The position numbers were made by a program, and so were the translations under genes. Positions 26,342 to 39,601 of a stretch of DNA of 64,000 bases are shown here, piece by piece (position 1 is the stretch's first letter; each line of letters opens with the position of its first letter). Source of the DNA: Thermohalobaculum sediminis (GTDB lineage Bacteria; Pseudomonadota; Alphaproteobacteria; Rhodobacterales; Rhodobacteraceae); assembly GCF_023487995.1 (NCBI RefSeq), contig NZ_JAMFKN010000010.1, positions 1 through 64,000 on the forward strand, given 5' to 3'. Below the pieces are notes generated by a model, which was given only the letters and a program-made list of their open reading frames with translations, did no database searches and was not told the origin of the DNA.

Positions 26342-27595
26342 ATGGCGCGAACGGCGGACCGCGTGCGGCGGCTTTCGGCTGCGCGTCGGCGCATCTTGGC
26401 GCTGGCGCTCGGGGCTGCAATGGCGTGGACGGGTGCGATGTTCGCCCGAGCGGACTCGACCGACGTCGCGTCGGTTCGGCTCGACGCGCTGTCGAGCCGG
26501 TTCCTCGCGGGCGGGGTCGTGCTGACGCTGGAGCTGAGCTCGCCCGCGCCCTTCACCTTCTTCACGCTGGACGCGCCGCGGCGGCTGGTGATCGACTATG
26601 CCTCGAGTACCGGGGAGGGGCCGGACGAGCTTCCGGACCTCGCCCCGCCGCTGGGCGAGCCGCGCTTCGGCCTGTTCCGCCCCGACCGGGCGCGCGTCGT
26701 CGTGCCGCTGGCGCAGCCGATGCAGGTGAGCCGCGCCGCCGCGCGCGCCGGTGCCGCGGGCATCGAGATCACGCTGGTGCCGGTGCCCCCGGATGTCTTC
26801 GCCGCCCGCGCCGGCTGGCCCGCCGGCGCGCGGTGGGAGGATGCGGCATCGCCGCGCGATCCGGTCCTGCCGGGCGACGCGCGGCTGGTGGTGGCGATCG
26901 ACCCCGGCCATGGCGGCATCGATCCCGGCGCGATGTCCGACGGCGTGATGGAGAAGGACGTGGTGCTCGCCTTCGCGCAGCGGCTCGCGCGGCACCTCGA
27001 AGCCAGCGGCGGGGTGCGGGCGGTGCTGACGCGCGAGCGTGACATCTTCCTTCCGCTGGGCGAGCGGGTGCGCATCGCGCAGCGGGCGGGCGCGCATGTG
27101 TTCATCTCGCTCCACGCCGACATCGTCATCGAGGGCGAGGCGGCGGGCGTCTCGGTCTACACCCTGGCGCCCGAGGCGAGCGACGCGGCCGCCGCCGAAC
27201 TGGCCGAGCGCGAGAACCGCGCCGACGTGCTGGCCGGCGCCGAGGCCGCGGGTGTCGAGGACGACGTGGCGCGGGTGCTGATCGAGCTGGCGCAGCGCGG
27301 CAGCATGGCCGAGGCCGAGCGGCTGGCGAAGGCGACGCTGGCGATGCTGCGATCCGAGGTGGAACTGCTGCGCTCGCGCCCGCACCGGCGCGCCGATTTC
27401 CGGGTGCTGAAGGCGCCGGGGATCCCCTCGATCCTGATCGAGCTCGGCTTCCTCACCAGCCCGGTGGATCGCGCGCGCATCGTGACCCCGGGCTGGCAGG
27501 AAATGGCGGCGGGCGGGGTCGCGCGCGGCGTGCTCGACTGGGCGGGCGAGACCGCGCCGGCCTGGCGCGCGCCGCGCACGGCGCAGCGGCCCTGA
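26342..27595 (+). CDS. N-acetylmuramoyl-L-alanine amidase (AmiC type)
   Basis: This 417-residue periplasmic amidase cleaves the bond between N-acetylmuramic acid and the stem peptide during septum splitting. It has a signal/anchor segment (~15-38), an AMIN-like beta domain (~40-160) that targets the septum, and an Amidase_3 catalytic domain (~175-405). Zinc-site motifs: AIDPGHGGIDPGA, MEKDVVL, FISLHADI, and the catalytic Glu in ILIELGFLTS. PBP1A follows 129 bases downstream on the same strand, a usual pairing. Confidence 0.94.
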   Translation: MARTADRVRRLSAARRRILALALGAAMAWTGAMFARADSTDVASVRLDALSSRFLAGGVVLTLELSSPAPFTFFTLDAPRRLVIDYASSTGEGPDELPDLAPPLGEPRFGLFRPDRARVVVPLAQPMQVSRAAARAGAAGIEITLVPVPPDVFAARAGWPAGARWEDAASPRDPVLPGDARLVVAIDPGHGGIDPGAMSDGVMEKDVVLAFAQRLARHLEASGGVRAVLTRERDIFLPLGERVRIAQRAGAHVFISLHADIVIEGEAAGVSVYTLAPEASDAAAAELAERENRADVLAGAEAAGVEDDVARVLIELAQRGSMAEAERLAKATLAMLRSEVELLRSRPHRRADFRVLKAPGIPSILIELGFLTSPVDRARIVTPGWQEMAAGGVARGVLDWAGETAPAWRAPRTAQRP

Positions 27596-27724
27596 CCGCG
27601 GCGCGCGATCCGGGCATGGCCTGAGCCCGCGTTCTGCGATAAGAGGGGGCCAGATGAAACGCTCTGCCGTCGGGATGCATTTGCAGGACGGGCATCGACA
27701 AGCTTCAAGGGACCAACGGCCGGT

Positions 27725-30319
27725 ATGATCCGCTTTCTCGGCTTCCTGTTCAGCGCGCTCAGCTCGGCGGCGCTCTTCGCCGTCGCCGGGGCCTTCGCGC
27801 TGGTGCATCTGTTCGGCAACGACCTGCCAAAGCACGACGAGCTTGGGAACTACCAGCCCAAGATGCTGAGCCGCGTCTATTCGGGCGAGGGTGAGGTGAT
27901 CGCCCAGTTCGCCACCGAGCAGCGCGTCTTCGTGCCCATTGACGAGGTGCCCGAGCTGGTCAAGGCCGCCTTCATCTCGGCCGAGGACAAGAACTTCTAC
28001 AGCCATCCCGGCGTCGACGCGGTTGGCATCGTCAAGGCGCTGTTCCGCTACGCGCAGGCCAAGGCAACGGGCGGGGACACGCGGCTCGCGGGCGCCTCGA
28101 CCATCACCCAGCAGGTGATGAAGAACTTCCTCGTCGGCAACGAGCGCGACATCGAGCGAAAGATCAAGGAGGCGATCCTGGCCGTCCGCCTCGACGGGGC
28201 GCTTACCAAGGACCAGATCCTGGAACTCTATCTCAACGAGATCTTCCTGGGCGCGCGCGCCTACGGCATCCTCGCGGCCGCGCGAAACTATTTCGGCAAG
28301 GCGCTGGAGGAGCTGACGCCGGCCGAGGCCGCTTACCTTGCCGCGCTGCCCAAGGCGCCCTCGGACCTGCATCCCGTGCGCAACCGCGAGCGCGCCATCG
28401 CGCGGCGCAACTACGTCCTGCGGCAGATGGAGGAGAACGGCTACCTCACCGCCGAGGAGGCGCGCGCCGCGCGCGAGAGCCCGTTCACGACCCTGCTGGA
28501 CGGCGACGCGCCGGTCGCCGTGCTGAACCCCGATCCCGATTATTTCACCGCCGAGGTGCGCCGCCAGATGATCCGCGAGGTGGGCGAGACGGCGCTCTAC
28601 GAGGGCGGCCTCGCGATCCGCGCGACCATCGACCCGGCGATGCAGGCCGCGGCCGGGCGCGCACTGCGGCGCGGGCTCGAGGGCTACGACCGCGACCTGG
28701 GTGTCTGGCACGGCACGCTGGGGCAGATCGAGGCGGTCGCGGCGGGCGAGGTTGAGGGCTGGCGCGCCGCGCTTGGCGACCAGTCGATGCCACGCGACAT
28801 CGCGGACTGGCACCCGGCGGTGGTGCTGGAGGTGGGCGACAGGACCGCGATCGTCGGCATCGAGGGCGTCGAGGCCGACGGCCCCGAGGGGCCGGGCACG
28901 GCGCGGCTGCAACTGGCCGACGAGAAATGGATCCGCGCGGTCGAGCGCGGAGCCGAGCGGACGCGCGCGCCGCAGCGGGGCGACGACCTCTGGCAAAAGG
29001 GCGACCTGCTCATGGTCGCGCGGGCCGAGGAGGGCGAGGGCTGGCGGATGCGCCAGATCCCCGAGGTGCAGGGCGCCTTCATGGCGATGGACCCGGCCTC
29101 GGGCCGCGTGCTGGCGCTGTGGGGCGGGTTCTCCTACCAGGAATCGGTGTTCAACCGCGCCACCCAGGCGCTGCGCCAGCCGGGATCGTCGTTCAAGCCC
29201 TTCGTCTATGCCGCGGCGCTCGATGCCGGCTATACGCCTGCGACCATCGTGCTCGACGCGCCCGTGGTGGTGCGGCAGGTGGGGGGCGAGGACTGGCGGC
29301 CCAAGAACTCGTCGGGCCGCTTCTATGGCCCCTCGCCGCTGCGCGTGGGGCTTGAGCAGTCGCGCAACCTGATGACCATCCGCATCGCCCAGCAGGTCGG
29401 CATGGACCGCGTCGCCGCCTATGCCGAGCGCTTCGGCGTCTACGAGAACATGCCGCATCACCTGAGCTATGCGCTGGGCGCGGGCGAGACGACGCTCTAC
29501 GACATGGTCGCGGCCTACGGGATGTTCGCGAATGGCGGCAAGCGCGTGCGGCCGACCGTGATCGACCGCATCCAGGACCGCAATGGCAACACGCTTTACG
29601 CGCACGATCCCCGCTTCTGCCAGGGCTGCACGGTGGACGGGACGGCGCCGAAGGGCGAGCCGCTGCTGTTCGACCAGCGCTCGCAGATCATGAACCCGGT
29701 CACCGCCTACCAGATCGTCTCGATCCTCGAAGGCGTGGTGGCGCGTGGCACGGCCAGCCGGACGGTGGGCGGGCTCGGCTTCCCCGTGGCCGGCAAGACC
29801 GGCACGACGAACGACGCCAAGGACGCCTGGTTCATCGGCTTCACCTCGGATCTCGTGGCCGGGTGCTTCATCGGCTTCGACAACCCCAAGCCGATGGGGC
29901 GGGGGGCCTATGGTGGCACGCTGTGCGGCCCGGTGTTCCGCGAGTTCATGGCCGAGGCGATGAAGGACCGCGTTCCGGGCCCGTTCCGCGAGCCCGACAC
30001 CGGCGGGCTGGTCACGGTCAAGATCGACCGGCTGACGGGCGAGCGGCTGCCGGACGAGGCCTCGGGGCCCGACGTGATCGTCGAGGTGTTCCAGCTTGGC
30101 TCGGAGCCCGAGCTCTATGCCGAGGCGAGCGCGATCGCGGGCGACGAGGTGCTGTTCGGCAACTTCGGCGGCGACCTGCCCTTCGCCTTCGCCGGAGAGG
30201 GGGCCGAGTCGGGCTGGGGCTCGGGCTCGCTCCCCGAGACGTCCGAGGGCGGCGAGGACCCGGCGCGCCGTCCGCCATCGACGCCCAGCGTCGGGCTCGG
30301 GACCGGCGGGCTCTACTGA
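27725..30319 (+). CDS. mrcA: Penicillin-binding protein 1A (bifunctional)
   Basis: This 864-residue class A PBP polymerises and crosslinks peptidoglycan. A transmembrane helix lies at ~7-30. The transglycosylase domain (~55-230) has the catalytic Glu in [12 protein letters not shown] and the [13 protein letters not shown] motif. An OB-like middle domain (~300-430) is followed by the transpeptidase domain, with the SxxK serine in PGSSFKPF, SxN in QSRNLMT and KTGTTND. The C-terminal ~60 residues are Gly/Ser/Pro-rich. prfB follows 82 bases after the stop. Confidence 0.95.
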   Translation: MIRFLGFLFSALSSAALFAVAGAFALVHLFGNDLPKHDELGNYQPKMLSRVYSGEGEVIAQFATEQRVFVPIDEVPELVKAAFISAEDKNFYSHPGVDAVGIVKALFRYAQAKATGGDTRLAGASTITQQVMKNFLVGNERDIERKIKEAILAVRLDGALTKDQILELYLNEIFLGARAYGILAAARNYFGKALEELTPAEAAYLAALPKAPSDLHPVRNRERAIARRNYVLRQMEENGYLTAEEARAARESPFTTLLDGDAPVAVLNPDPDYFTAEVRRQMIREVGETALYEGGLAIRATIDPAMQAAAGRALRRGLEGYDRDLGVWHGTLGQIEAVAAGEVEGWRAALGDQSMPRDIADWHPAVVLEVGDRTAIVGIEGVEADGPEGPGTARLQLADEKWIRAVERGAERTRAPQRGDDLWQKGDLLMVARAEEGEGWRMRQIPEVQGAFMAMDPASGRVLALWGGFSYQESVFNRATQALRQPGSSFKPFVYAAALDAGYTPATIVLDAPVVVRQVGGEDWRPKNSSGRFYGPSPLRVGLEQSRNLMTIRIAQQVGMDRVAAYAERFGVYENMPHHLSYALGAGETTLYDMVAAYGMFANGGKRVRPTVIDRIQDRNGNTLYAHDPRFCQGCTVDGTAPKGEPLLFDQRSQIMNPVTAYQIVSILEGVVARGTASRTVGGLGFPVAGKTGTTNDAKDAWFIGFTSDLVAGCFIGFDNPKPMGRGAYGGTLCGPVFREFMAEAMKDRVPGPFREPDTGGLVTVKIDRLTGERLPDEASGPDVIVEVFQLGSEPELYAEASAIAGDEVLFGNFGGDLPFAFAGEGAESGWGSGSLPETSEGGEDPARRPPSTPSVGLGTGGLY

Positions 30320-30401
30320 GCGCCGCGCGCGCCTTTACCCGACCCCGATCCGTCGCTATGTGTCGCGCCAGCAAATTCCGTTCGAGGACGAGACAGGTCG
30401 A

Positions 30402-34039
<3,638 letters not shown>

Positions 34040-34072
34040 CGCCTCGCGCCGCCGCCGCCATGACCTGAGGCG

Positions 34073-36163
34073 ATGGCACGCCCCGAGATCCTCTTCCCGC
34101 TCTTTGCCGACGCGTCCGGGATCAAGGGCGTGGGGCCGCGCACGGCTAAGGCGCTGGCGCGGATCGGGCTCGAGCGGGTCGTCGACCTGATCTTTCATCT
34201 GCCCACGGGCGTGATCGACCGCCGCCTGCGCGACAGCCTGATCGGCGTGACGCCGGGAGAGAGCGTGACGGTGCTGGTCGAGGTGGCCGAGCACCACGTG
34301 CCGCGCAGCGAGCGCCAGCCTTGGCGGGTCGTCGTGCTTGGCGGGGGGATCGCCTTCGAGTTGCTCTATTTCCGCCCGCGCCGCGAGTGGCTGACGGGCG
34401 CGCTGCCCGAGAGGGCGGTGCGGGTGGTGTCGGGCAAGGTCGACTTCTATGACGGGCGGCTCCAGATGCCGCATCCCGACCTGGTGCTGAGCGAGGCCGA
34501 GGCGGCGAGCCTTCCGCCCTTCGAGCCGGTCTACGGCCTCACCGAGGGCGTGAGCGCGCGGATCATGGCGAAGGCGGTGGCAGGCGCCGTGGCGCGCGCG
34601 CCCGACCTGCCGGAATGGCTCGACCCCGCTATGGCGGCGCGCGAGGGCTGGCCCGGCTGGCGCGCGGCGCTGGCGGCGGTGCACGCGCCGGAGGGTGCCG
34701 CGAGCCTCTCGCCCGGCACGCCGGCGCGGCGGCGGCTGGCCTATGACGAGCTGCTCTCGCACCAGCTTGCACTGCAGATCGCGCGCGAGAAAATGCGCCG
34801 CGGCAAGGGGCGCGTGACGGCGGGCGACGGCGGGCTGAGGGCAAAGGCCGCAGCGGCCTTCGGCTACCCACCCACGGGCGCGCAGACCCGCACACTGACC
34901 GAGATCGCCGCCGACATGGGGGCAGGGACCCGCATGATGCGTCTCCTGCAAGGCGATGTGGGCGCAGGGAAAACCTGGGTCGCGGCGATGGCGCTGATGA
35001 TCGCGGCCGAGGCCGGAGGGCAGGGCGCCCTGATGGCCCCGACCGAGATCCTCGCCCGCCAGCACGCCGCCAACCTCGCCCGCATGGCCGAGGCCGCGGG
35101 GGTCGAGGCGATGCTGCTGACCGGCCGCGACAAGGGGGCGGCGCGCGAGGTCAAGCTCGCCGCGATCCGCGAGGGGCGGGCGCAGGTGGTGATCGGCACG
35201 CATGCGCTGTTCTCGGGCGACGTGGAGTTCCACGACCTGCGCCTTGCGGTGATCGACGAGCAGCACCGCTTCGGCGTACGCCAGCGGATGGAACTGACGG
35301 CCAAGGCTCCCTTCGGCTGCGACCTGCTGGTGATGACGGCGACGCCCATCCCGCGGACGCTGGCGCTCGCGGGCTATGGCGATCTCGACATCTCGGTGCT
35401 GGACGAGAAGCCGCCGGGGCGCCAGCCGGTCGAGACGCGGCTGGTTTCGCTCGACCGCGCGGACGATGTGGTGGCGCGGCTGCGCGCGGTGCTGGCCGAG
35501 GGGCGGCGGGCCTACTGGGTCTGTCCGGCGGTCGAGGACAGCGACGCCTCGGACCTCGTCTCGGTCGAGACGCGTCACCGGGCGCTTGCGGACGCGCTGG
35601 GGGCGGATCGCGTGGCGCTGGTGCACGGCCAGATGGCCCCCGACGCGCGCGATGCGGCGATGGCGGCCTTCCAGTCGGGCGAACGGCAGGTGCTGGTCGC
35701 AACCACGGTAATCGAGGTCGGCGTCGACGTGCCCGAGGCCACGATCATGGTGATCGAGCAGGCCGAGCATTTCGGTCTCGCGCAACTCCACCAGTTGCGC
35801 GGGCGGGTGGGGCGCGGGGCAGGGCGCTCGTTCTGCCTTCTGCTCTACGCGGCGCCGCTGGGCGAGACGGCGCGCGCGCGGCTCGAGATCATGCGCGAGA
35901 CCGAGGACGGCTTCCGCATCGCCGAGGAGGACCTCAGGATCCGCGGCCCTGGCGACCTCATCGGCACCGCGCAATCGGGCCTGCCGCGGTTCCGGCTGGC
36001 CGACCTCGACGCCGACCGCGGCCTGATGGAGATGGCGCGCGACGACGCGCGGCTGGCGCTGGTGCGCGAGCCCGGACTGGACGGCGCGCGGGGGCAGGCG
36101 CTGAGGGTGCTGCTCTACCTTTTCGAGCGCGACGCGTCGGTGCGGCTGCTGAAGGGCGGGTAG
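34073..36163 (+). CDS. recG: ATP-dependent DNA helicase RecG
   Basis: This 696-residue helicase regresses stalled forks and branch-migrates junctions. It has the N-terminal wedge/OB domain (~1-190; GIKGVGPRTAKALAR is the characteristic start), Walker A LQGDVGAGKTWVA, Walker B DEQH (VIDEQHRFGVRQR), MTATPIPRT (motif III) and the C-terminal helicase motifs with QLHQLRGRVGRG. Full length. Fourteen bases after its stop come two LexA boxes belonging to the next small gene. Confidence 0.97.
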   Translation: MARPEILFPLFADASGIKGVGPRTAKALARIGLERVVDLIFHLPTGVIDRRLRDSLIGVTPGESVTVLVEVAEHHVPRSERQPWRVVVLGGGIAFELLYFRPRREWLTGALPERAVRVVSGKVDFYDGRLQMPHPDLVLSEAEAASLPPFEPVYGLTEGVSARIMAKAVAGAVARAPDLPEWLDPAMAAREGWPGWRAALAAVHAPEGAASLSPGTPARRRLAYDELLSHQLALQIAREKMRRGKGRVTAGDGGLRAKAAAAFGYPPTGAQTRTLTEIAADMGAGTRMMRLLQGDVGAGKTWVAAMALMIAAEAGGQGALMAPTEILARQHAANLARMAEAAGVEAMLLTGRDKGAAREVKLAAIREGRAQVVIGTHALFSGDVEFHDLRLAVIDEQHRFGVRQRMELTAKAPFGCDLLVMTATPIPRTLALAGYGDLDISVLDEKPPGRQPVETRLVSLDRADDVVARLRAVLAEGRRAYWVCPAVEDSDASDLVSVETRHRALADALGADRVALVHGQMAPDARDAAMAAFQSGERQVLVATTVIEVGVDVPEATIMVIEQAEHFGLAQLHQLRGRVGRGAGRSFCLLLYAAPLGETARARLEIMRETEDGFRIAEEDLRIRGPGDLIGTAQSGLPRFRLADLDADRGLMEMARDDARLALVREPGLDGARGQALRVLLYLFERDASVRLLKGG

Positions 36164-36176
36164 GGACGCGCCGAAT

Positions 36177-36191
36177 GTTCTAAAAATGTTC
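36177..36191 (+). promoter_or_regulatory. LexA (SOS) box 1, GTTC-N7-GTTC
   Basis: GTTC TAAAAAT GTTC is an exact match to the alphaproteobacterial LexA operator, a direct repeat of GTTC with seven bases between. It lies 68 bases upstream of the small membrane protein start. Confidence 0.8.
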
Positions 36192-36204
36192 TGGACTCTT
36201 TCGG

Positions 36205-36219
36205 GAACTTGTGGTGAAC
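36205..36219 (-). promoter_or_regulatory. LexA (SOS) box 2, reverse orientation
   Basis: GAAC TTGTGGT GAAC is the same operator on the opposite strand (GTTC-ACCACAA-GTTC). It starts 14 bases after box 1 and ends 39 bases before the ATG at 36259. Two exact operators so close together imply strong repression. Confidence 0.78.
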
Positions 36220-36258
36220 ATACCAACAACAGATGCAGATTCCCGATGGAGAACCATC

Positions 36259-36387
36259 ATGGCGCAGATGCTCAAGGCCCGGAACTTCCTCACCCAGGCG
36301 CCGCGCGAGGCGCTGGCCGATGCCGCCGGCATCGCCGTGATGTGCCTGCTGATCTTCGCGGGCTTCACTCTGCCTGCACTGCTCTGA
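36259..36387 (+). CDS. 42-residue SOS-controlled single-span membrane protein
   Basis: The frame begins MAQMLKARNFLTQAPREALAD (an amphipathic, basic N-terminus) and ends in one hydrophobic helix (~22-42, GIAVMCLLIFAGFTLPALL). A GGAG ribosome-binding site lies seven bases before the ATG. Two exact LexA boxes precede it and a strong terminator follows at 36557-36588, so it is the only coding part of its own ~370-nt transcript. I do not recognise a named family. Caulobacter SidA, an SOS-induced inner-membrane division inhibitor of similar size, is a functional precedent, not a shown homologue. Confidence 0.78.
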   Translation: MAQMLKARNFLTQAPREALADAAGIAVMCLLIFAGFTLPALL

Positions 36388-36761
36388 CTTCGCCTGCGGT
36401 CCAGACGGGACCTTCGGCGGGCCTCAGCCACCCCATGCGGCCCGTCATTCGCCGGTGCCGGCGCCTGCTGCCGGCTTCCCTCGCTGCGTGCGTGTGCGCG
36501 CCCCGGACCGCCACATCCGGGCCGCGCGGGTCCCAACCCATCTGGAACGCCAACTCGGCCGCCGCCCGACACGGGTGGCGGCCTTTTTCCTGCGTAAGGA
36601 TGAATGAACCCCGGAACGCCGTGACGTATCCGTCGCACCGTGGGCACGCGCGGCGCCGATGTGGGGATCCGTCGGGTGCCGGACTCATCGCGCCTGGTGC
36701 CGGGGCCGGGCCGGCCGCGCAGAATGCCGAGGCAGGGAGTGCTCGCCCCGTGGTGCAATCC
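36388..36761. other. 374-base stretch after the SOS small gene
   Basis: The first ~170 bases are the 3' untranslated part of the small-protein transcript, ending at the terminator. The rest separates it from the convergent unknown gene. I see no supported gene; open frames on the minus strand have no start signals or family resemblance. The 170-base untranslated part is G+C-rich and could fold, so a regulatory RNA cannot be excluded. Confidence 0.45.
36557..36588 (+). terminator. Strong rho-independent terminator
   Basis: GGCCGCCGCCC pairs over 11 bp (one G-T) with GGGTGGCGGCC around a GACAC loop, followed directly by five T residues. It ends transcription from the LexA-controlled promoter. 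Confidence 0.88.
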
Positions 36762-37751
36762 TTACGAAGCGGCCGTACGGTGCGGCCCTCGCAGCAGGTA
36801 GTCGAGGGTCGAGAACTTGCCGGCCGCCGCCGCGCTCCCGGCCGCGCGCTCGATCGAGCTCGACCAGTCCAGCGCCGTGATCTGCGCATCCTCGGACAGC
36901 CCCGCGAGGTTGTCGCCCAAGCCCGCCTTGAGCCGCGCCACCAGAGAGATGACGGCCTCGAGTCGATAGTTCTCCAGCGGCCGCCCGGCCAGCGCGCGGT
37001 CGAAGTTCAGAATCCGGGCCTCGGCGGCGGCGCGGAAGCCGTGCACCGCATCCTCCTTCACCGCCGCCAGCGCGTGGCGCGCCGAGGCGAGATAGCCGCG
37101 CACCAGCGGATTCTCGAGCGTGAGCCGCTTGTAGTCGTAGACCGGGCCCTCGAAAACGTCCTTGCCGCCGCCATGCACGCCGTAGACGGTCATGCTGCCG
37201 CGGTAGAGATCGACGGTAATCGGCCTGAGCTCGCCGCTCGGCTGCGCCATCACGATGTCGTAGTCGCCCGACAGTTCGACGAAATCGGGCTCGCCGAACA
37301 TCGCGCAGAAGGCAAGCGCGGTCGAGAGCGCCGCGACATCGCCCTTGCGCACCTCCTGCCGGTGGGCCGGGCCGTCGTCGACGGTCATGTCGGTCTCGGG
37401 CGCGTGGATGTAGAGTTCGGCAACATCGCGGGTTTTCAGCGCACGCGCCGCGATACCGCGCAGGGCATGGGGCACCGAGCTGAAATGCAGCGCCCGGCCC
37501 GATTGCCAGGTCGCACCGGGGCGGCGCTCGCGGATCCGGATCGTCGCCGAGACGGAGGGGAACCCCGTGCCGGTGACCGCCGCGAGATGCCGCGAGAGCT
37601 TCTGGTCGAACTCGGTGAACACGTTGCGCGAGACGAGATGCGAAATCTCGCATTCGCGCTGGTCGGCAATGTCGAAACAACGCACGTCAACCAGCGGGAT
37701 GCGCTCGACGCTCGGTTCGACGACAGCCTCGAAGACGTTGAGGTCACGCAT
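36762..37751 (-). CDS. Unrecognised 329-residue cytoplasmic protein
   Basis: I do not recognise this protein. It starts MRDLNVFEAVVEPSVERIPL, has no signal peptide or membrane segment, and mixes beta-rich (~1-200) and helix-rich (~200-329) parts. Segments that might be conserved include HAPETDMTVDDGPAHRQE, GGGKDVFEGPVYDYKRL and WSSSIERAAG. The ribosome-binding site is weak. The 228 bases upstream are noticeably richer in A+T than the rest of the window (for example a T7 run and TAACATAATATTCC on the minus strand), hinting at a distinct promoter or foreign origin. It converges on the SOS small gene and lies downstream of hflX. Confidence 0.75.
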   Translation of the reverse strand: MRDLNVFEAVVEPSVERIPLVDVRCFDIADQRECEISHLVSRNVFTEFDQKLSRHLAAVTGTGFPSVSATIRIRERRPGATWQSGRALHFSSVPHALRGIAARALKTRDVAELYIHAPETDMTVDDGPAHRQEVRKGDVAALSTALAFCAMFGEPDFVELSGDYDIVMAQPSGELRPITVDLYRGSMTVYGVHGGGKDVFEGPVYDYKRLTLENPLVRGYLASARHALAAVKEDAVHGFRAAAEARILNFDRALAGRPLENYRLEAVISLVARLKAGLGDNLAGLSEDAQITALDWSSSIERAAGSAAAAGKFSTLDYLLRGPHRTAAS

Positions 37752-37979
37752 GGCGATAACAGCCGCACTCCATGGAAAAATGCTTTGTCCGATCAGTGGT
37801 CCGTTCGGAGAAGCCTACAGCACTCGTTGAACGCGTGAAAGCGAGGTTCTGTTCCATCGTGGGACTGATTGGCCGCAAAGGTGGTCCAGGGGTCCCGATT
37901 CCCGACATGAGCGGACAATGCGGATTCGCAGAAGGAATATTATGTTAAAAAAACGCCGATGTGGTTCCGGACGCTTCGA

Positions 37980-39281
37980 TCACTGCGCGGCCAGCGGCTC
38001 GCGGCGGATGATCTCAACACGGTCGCCGAACTCCTTGCGGAACTGAAAGAACTCGCGCTCGGTCATCTCGACGTCGAGGCGTGCGCCTTGCTCGTCGTCT
38101 TCACGGCGGCGGACCTCAGCGTGACGGTGGAGCCAGGCGATCGCCTGTCCCTCGGCATGGCCGAGTCGCATGGTGAGCCCAAGGCGCCGCGGGAACAGCC
38201 GCAGCTCGATCTCGCGAACCAGCGCGTCGCAACCCTCGCCGGTGACCGCCGAGATGGCGACCGCGTCGAGATCGCGTCCCGCCTGCGCCCGGATGGCGGC
38301 GGCGTCGTCCGCGCCGAGGCGGTCGATCTTGTTGAGCGCCGAGACGATGCCCTCGCGCCGCGCGGCATCGACGCCGAGCTCGGCCAGCACGGTCATCACC
38401 TCGGCCGCCTGGGCCTCGCTCTCGGGGTGCGAGATATCGCGGACATGGACGATCAGGTCGGCCTCGAGCACTTCCTCGAGCGTCGCGCGAAACGCCGCGA
38501 CCAGTTGCGTCGGAAGATTCGAGATGAACCCCACCGTATCGGACAGGATGGCAATGCGGCCCGAGGGCAACGAGATCTGGCGCATCGTGGGATCGAGCGT
38601 CGCGAACAGCAGGTCCTCGGCGCGGACGCCGGCCGAGGTCAGCCGGTTGAACAGCGTCGACTTGCCGGCATTCGTGTAGCCCACCAGCGCCACGATCGGA
38701 TACGGCACGCGCTTGCGCGCCGCGCGGTGCAGCGTCCGGGTCTTGACCACCTTGGCAAGCTGCCGGCGGATGCGGGTGATCCGCTCGTCGATCATGCGCC
38801 GGTCGGCCTCGATCTGCGTCTCGCCGGGACCGCCGACGAAGCCGAGGCCCCCGCGCTGGCGCTCGAGATGCGTCCAGCTCCGCACGAGGCGGGTCTTCTG
38901 GTAGCTCAGATGCGCGAGCTCGACCTGCAGCACGCCCTCGCGGGTCTGGGCGCGCTCGCCGAAGATCTCGAGGATGAGCCCCGTGCGGTCGAGGATCTTG
39001 ACCTTCCACTCACGCTCGAGGTTGCGCTGCTGCACCGGGCTCAGCGGACCGTTGATGATGACGAGATCGACGCGCTCTTCGGCGAAGCGCGCCTTCAGCT
39101 CGGCCACCTTGCCCGAGCCGAACAGCATTCCCGGATGCGGCTTGGGCAGCGGCACGACGATGCCGCCGACCGGCTCGAGGTCGATCGCGCGGGTGAGGCT
39201 GAGGGCCTCCTCGAGCGCGGCGCCAGGCTCAGGCGAGTCCGGCGCCCTCAGGTCGACATGAAGGACGAAGACGCGCGTCAC
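37980..39281 (-). CDS. hflX: Ribosome-associated GTPase HflX
   Basis: This 433-residue GTPase splits stalled ribosomes under stress. It has the HflX N-terminal domain (~20-115, VGGIVVPLPKPHPGMLFGSG), the glycine-rich linker (ERQRGGLGFVGGPGETQIEADRR) and the G domain: G1 GYTNAGKS, G3 DTVGF, G4 NKID. The start is GTG at 39281; a GGGGAGG stretch lies unusually close to it. It is 22 bases after hfq, the usual hfq-hflX order. A T7 run ~44 bases past the stop has no strong hairpin. Confidence 0.95.
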   Translation of the reverse strand: MTRVFVLHVDLRAPDSPEPGAALEEALSLTRAIDLEPVGGIVVPLPKPHPGMLFGSGKVAELKARFAEERVDLVIINGPLSPVQQRNLEREWKVKILDRTGLILEIFGERAQTREGVLQVELAHLSYQKTRLVRSWTHLERQRGGLGFVGGPGETQIEADRRMIDERITRIRRQLAKVVKTRTLHRAARKRVPYPIVALVGYTNAGKSTLFNRLTSAGVRAEDLLFATLDPTMRQISLPSGRIAILSDTVGFISNLPTQLVAAFRATLEEVLEADLIVHVRDISHPESEAQAAEVMTVLAELGVDAARREGIVSALNKIDRLGADDAAAIRAQAGRDLDAVAISAVTGEGCDALVREIELRLFPRRLGLTMRLGHAEGQAIAWLHRHAEVRRREDDEQGARLDVEMTEREFFQFRKEFGDRVEIIRREPLAAQ

Positions 39282-39303
39282 GCCTCCCCTGCCCCGGGCA
39301 CGA

Positions 39304-39546
39304 TCACTGCCCGCCTTCGCCGTCGTACAGGCTGAAGGGTTGCGCAGGCATCACGGTTGAAATGGCGTGCTTGTAGACAAGCTGCGACTGACCGTCGCGG
39401 CGGAGAAGAACACAAAAGTTGTCGAACCAGGTAATCACGCCTTGCAGCTTCACGCCGTTCACCAGGAAGACGGTGACCGCCACCTTCTGCTTGCGAACGT
39501 GATTGAGAAAGGTGTCCTGCAGGTTCTGCTTGGTTTCGCTGGCCAT
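39304..39546 (-). CDS. hfq: RNA chaperone Hfq
   Basis: This 80-residue Sm-like protein forms a hexamer and pairs small RNAs with mRNAs. The Sm1 motif ([27 protein letters not shown]) and the Sm2 motif with the RNA-binding YKHAIST are intact. The N-terminus [15 protein letters not shown] is typical. It sits between trkH (55 bases) and hflX (22 bases). Confidence 0.98.
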   Translation of the reverse strand: MASETKQNLQDTFLNHVRKQKVAVTVFLVNGVKLQGVITWFDNFCVLLRRDGQSQLVYKHAISTVMPAQPFSLYDGEGGQ

Positions 39547-39601
39547 CTGTTTTCTGCCTTTTTGGGTTTTGCTCTTGGCGCGTCGTGGCCGTTCGGGTGA
39601 C

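Noticed and set aside
26213-29605. 1130-codon open frame on the minus strand opposite the amidase and PBP1A genes
   Set aside because: It is a GC-rich antisense shadow with runs of Arg/Ala/His/Gln and no family features; the plus strand encodes two complete known proteins.
37842-37856. GTTCTGTTCC as a possible further LexA box
   Set aside because: The spacing between the GTTC units is not seven bases.
37942-37980. Possible leader peptide starting MLKKRRC in the A+T-rich region
   Set aside because: No ribosome-binding site could be assigned with confidence and the frame runs into the antisense of hflX; likely chance.
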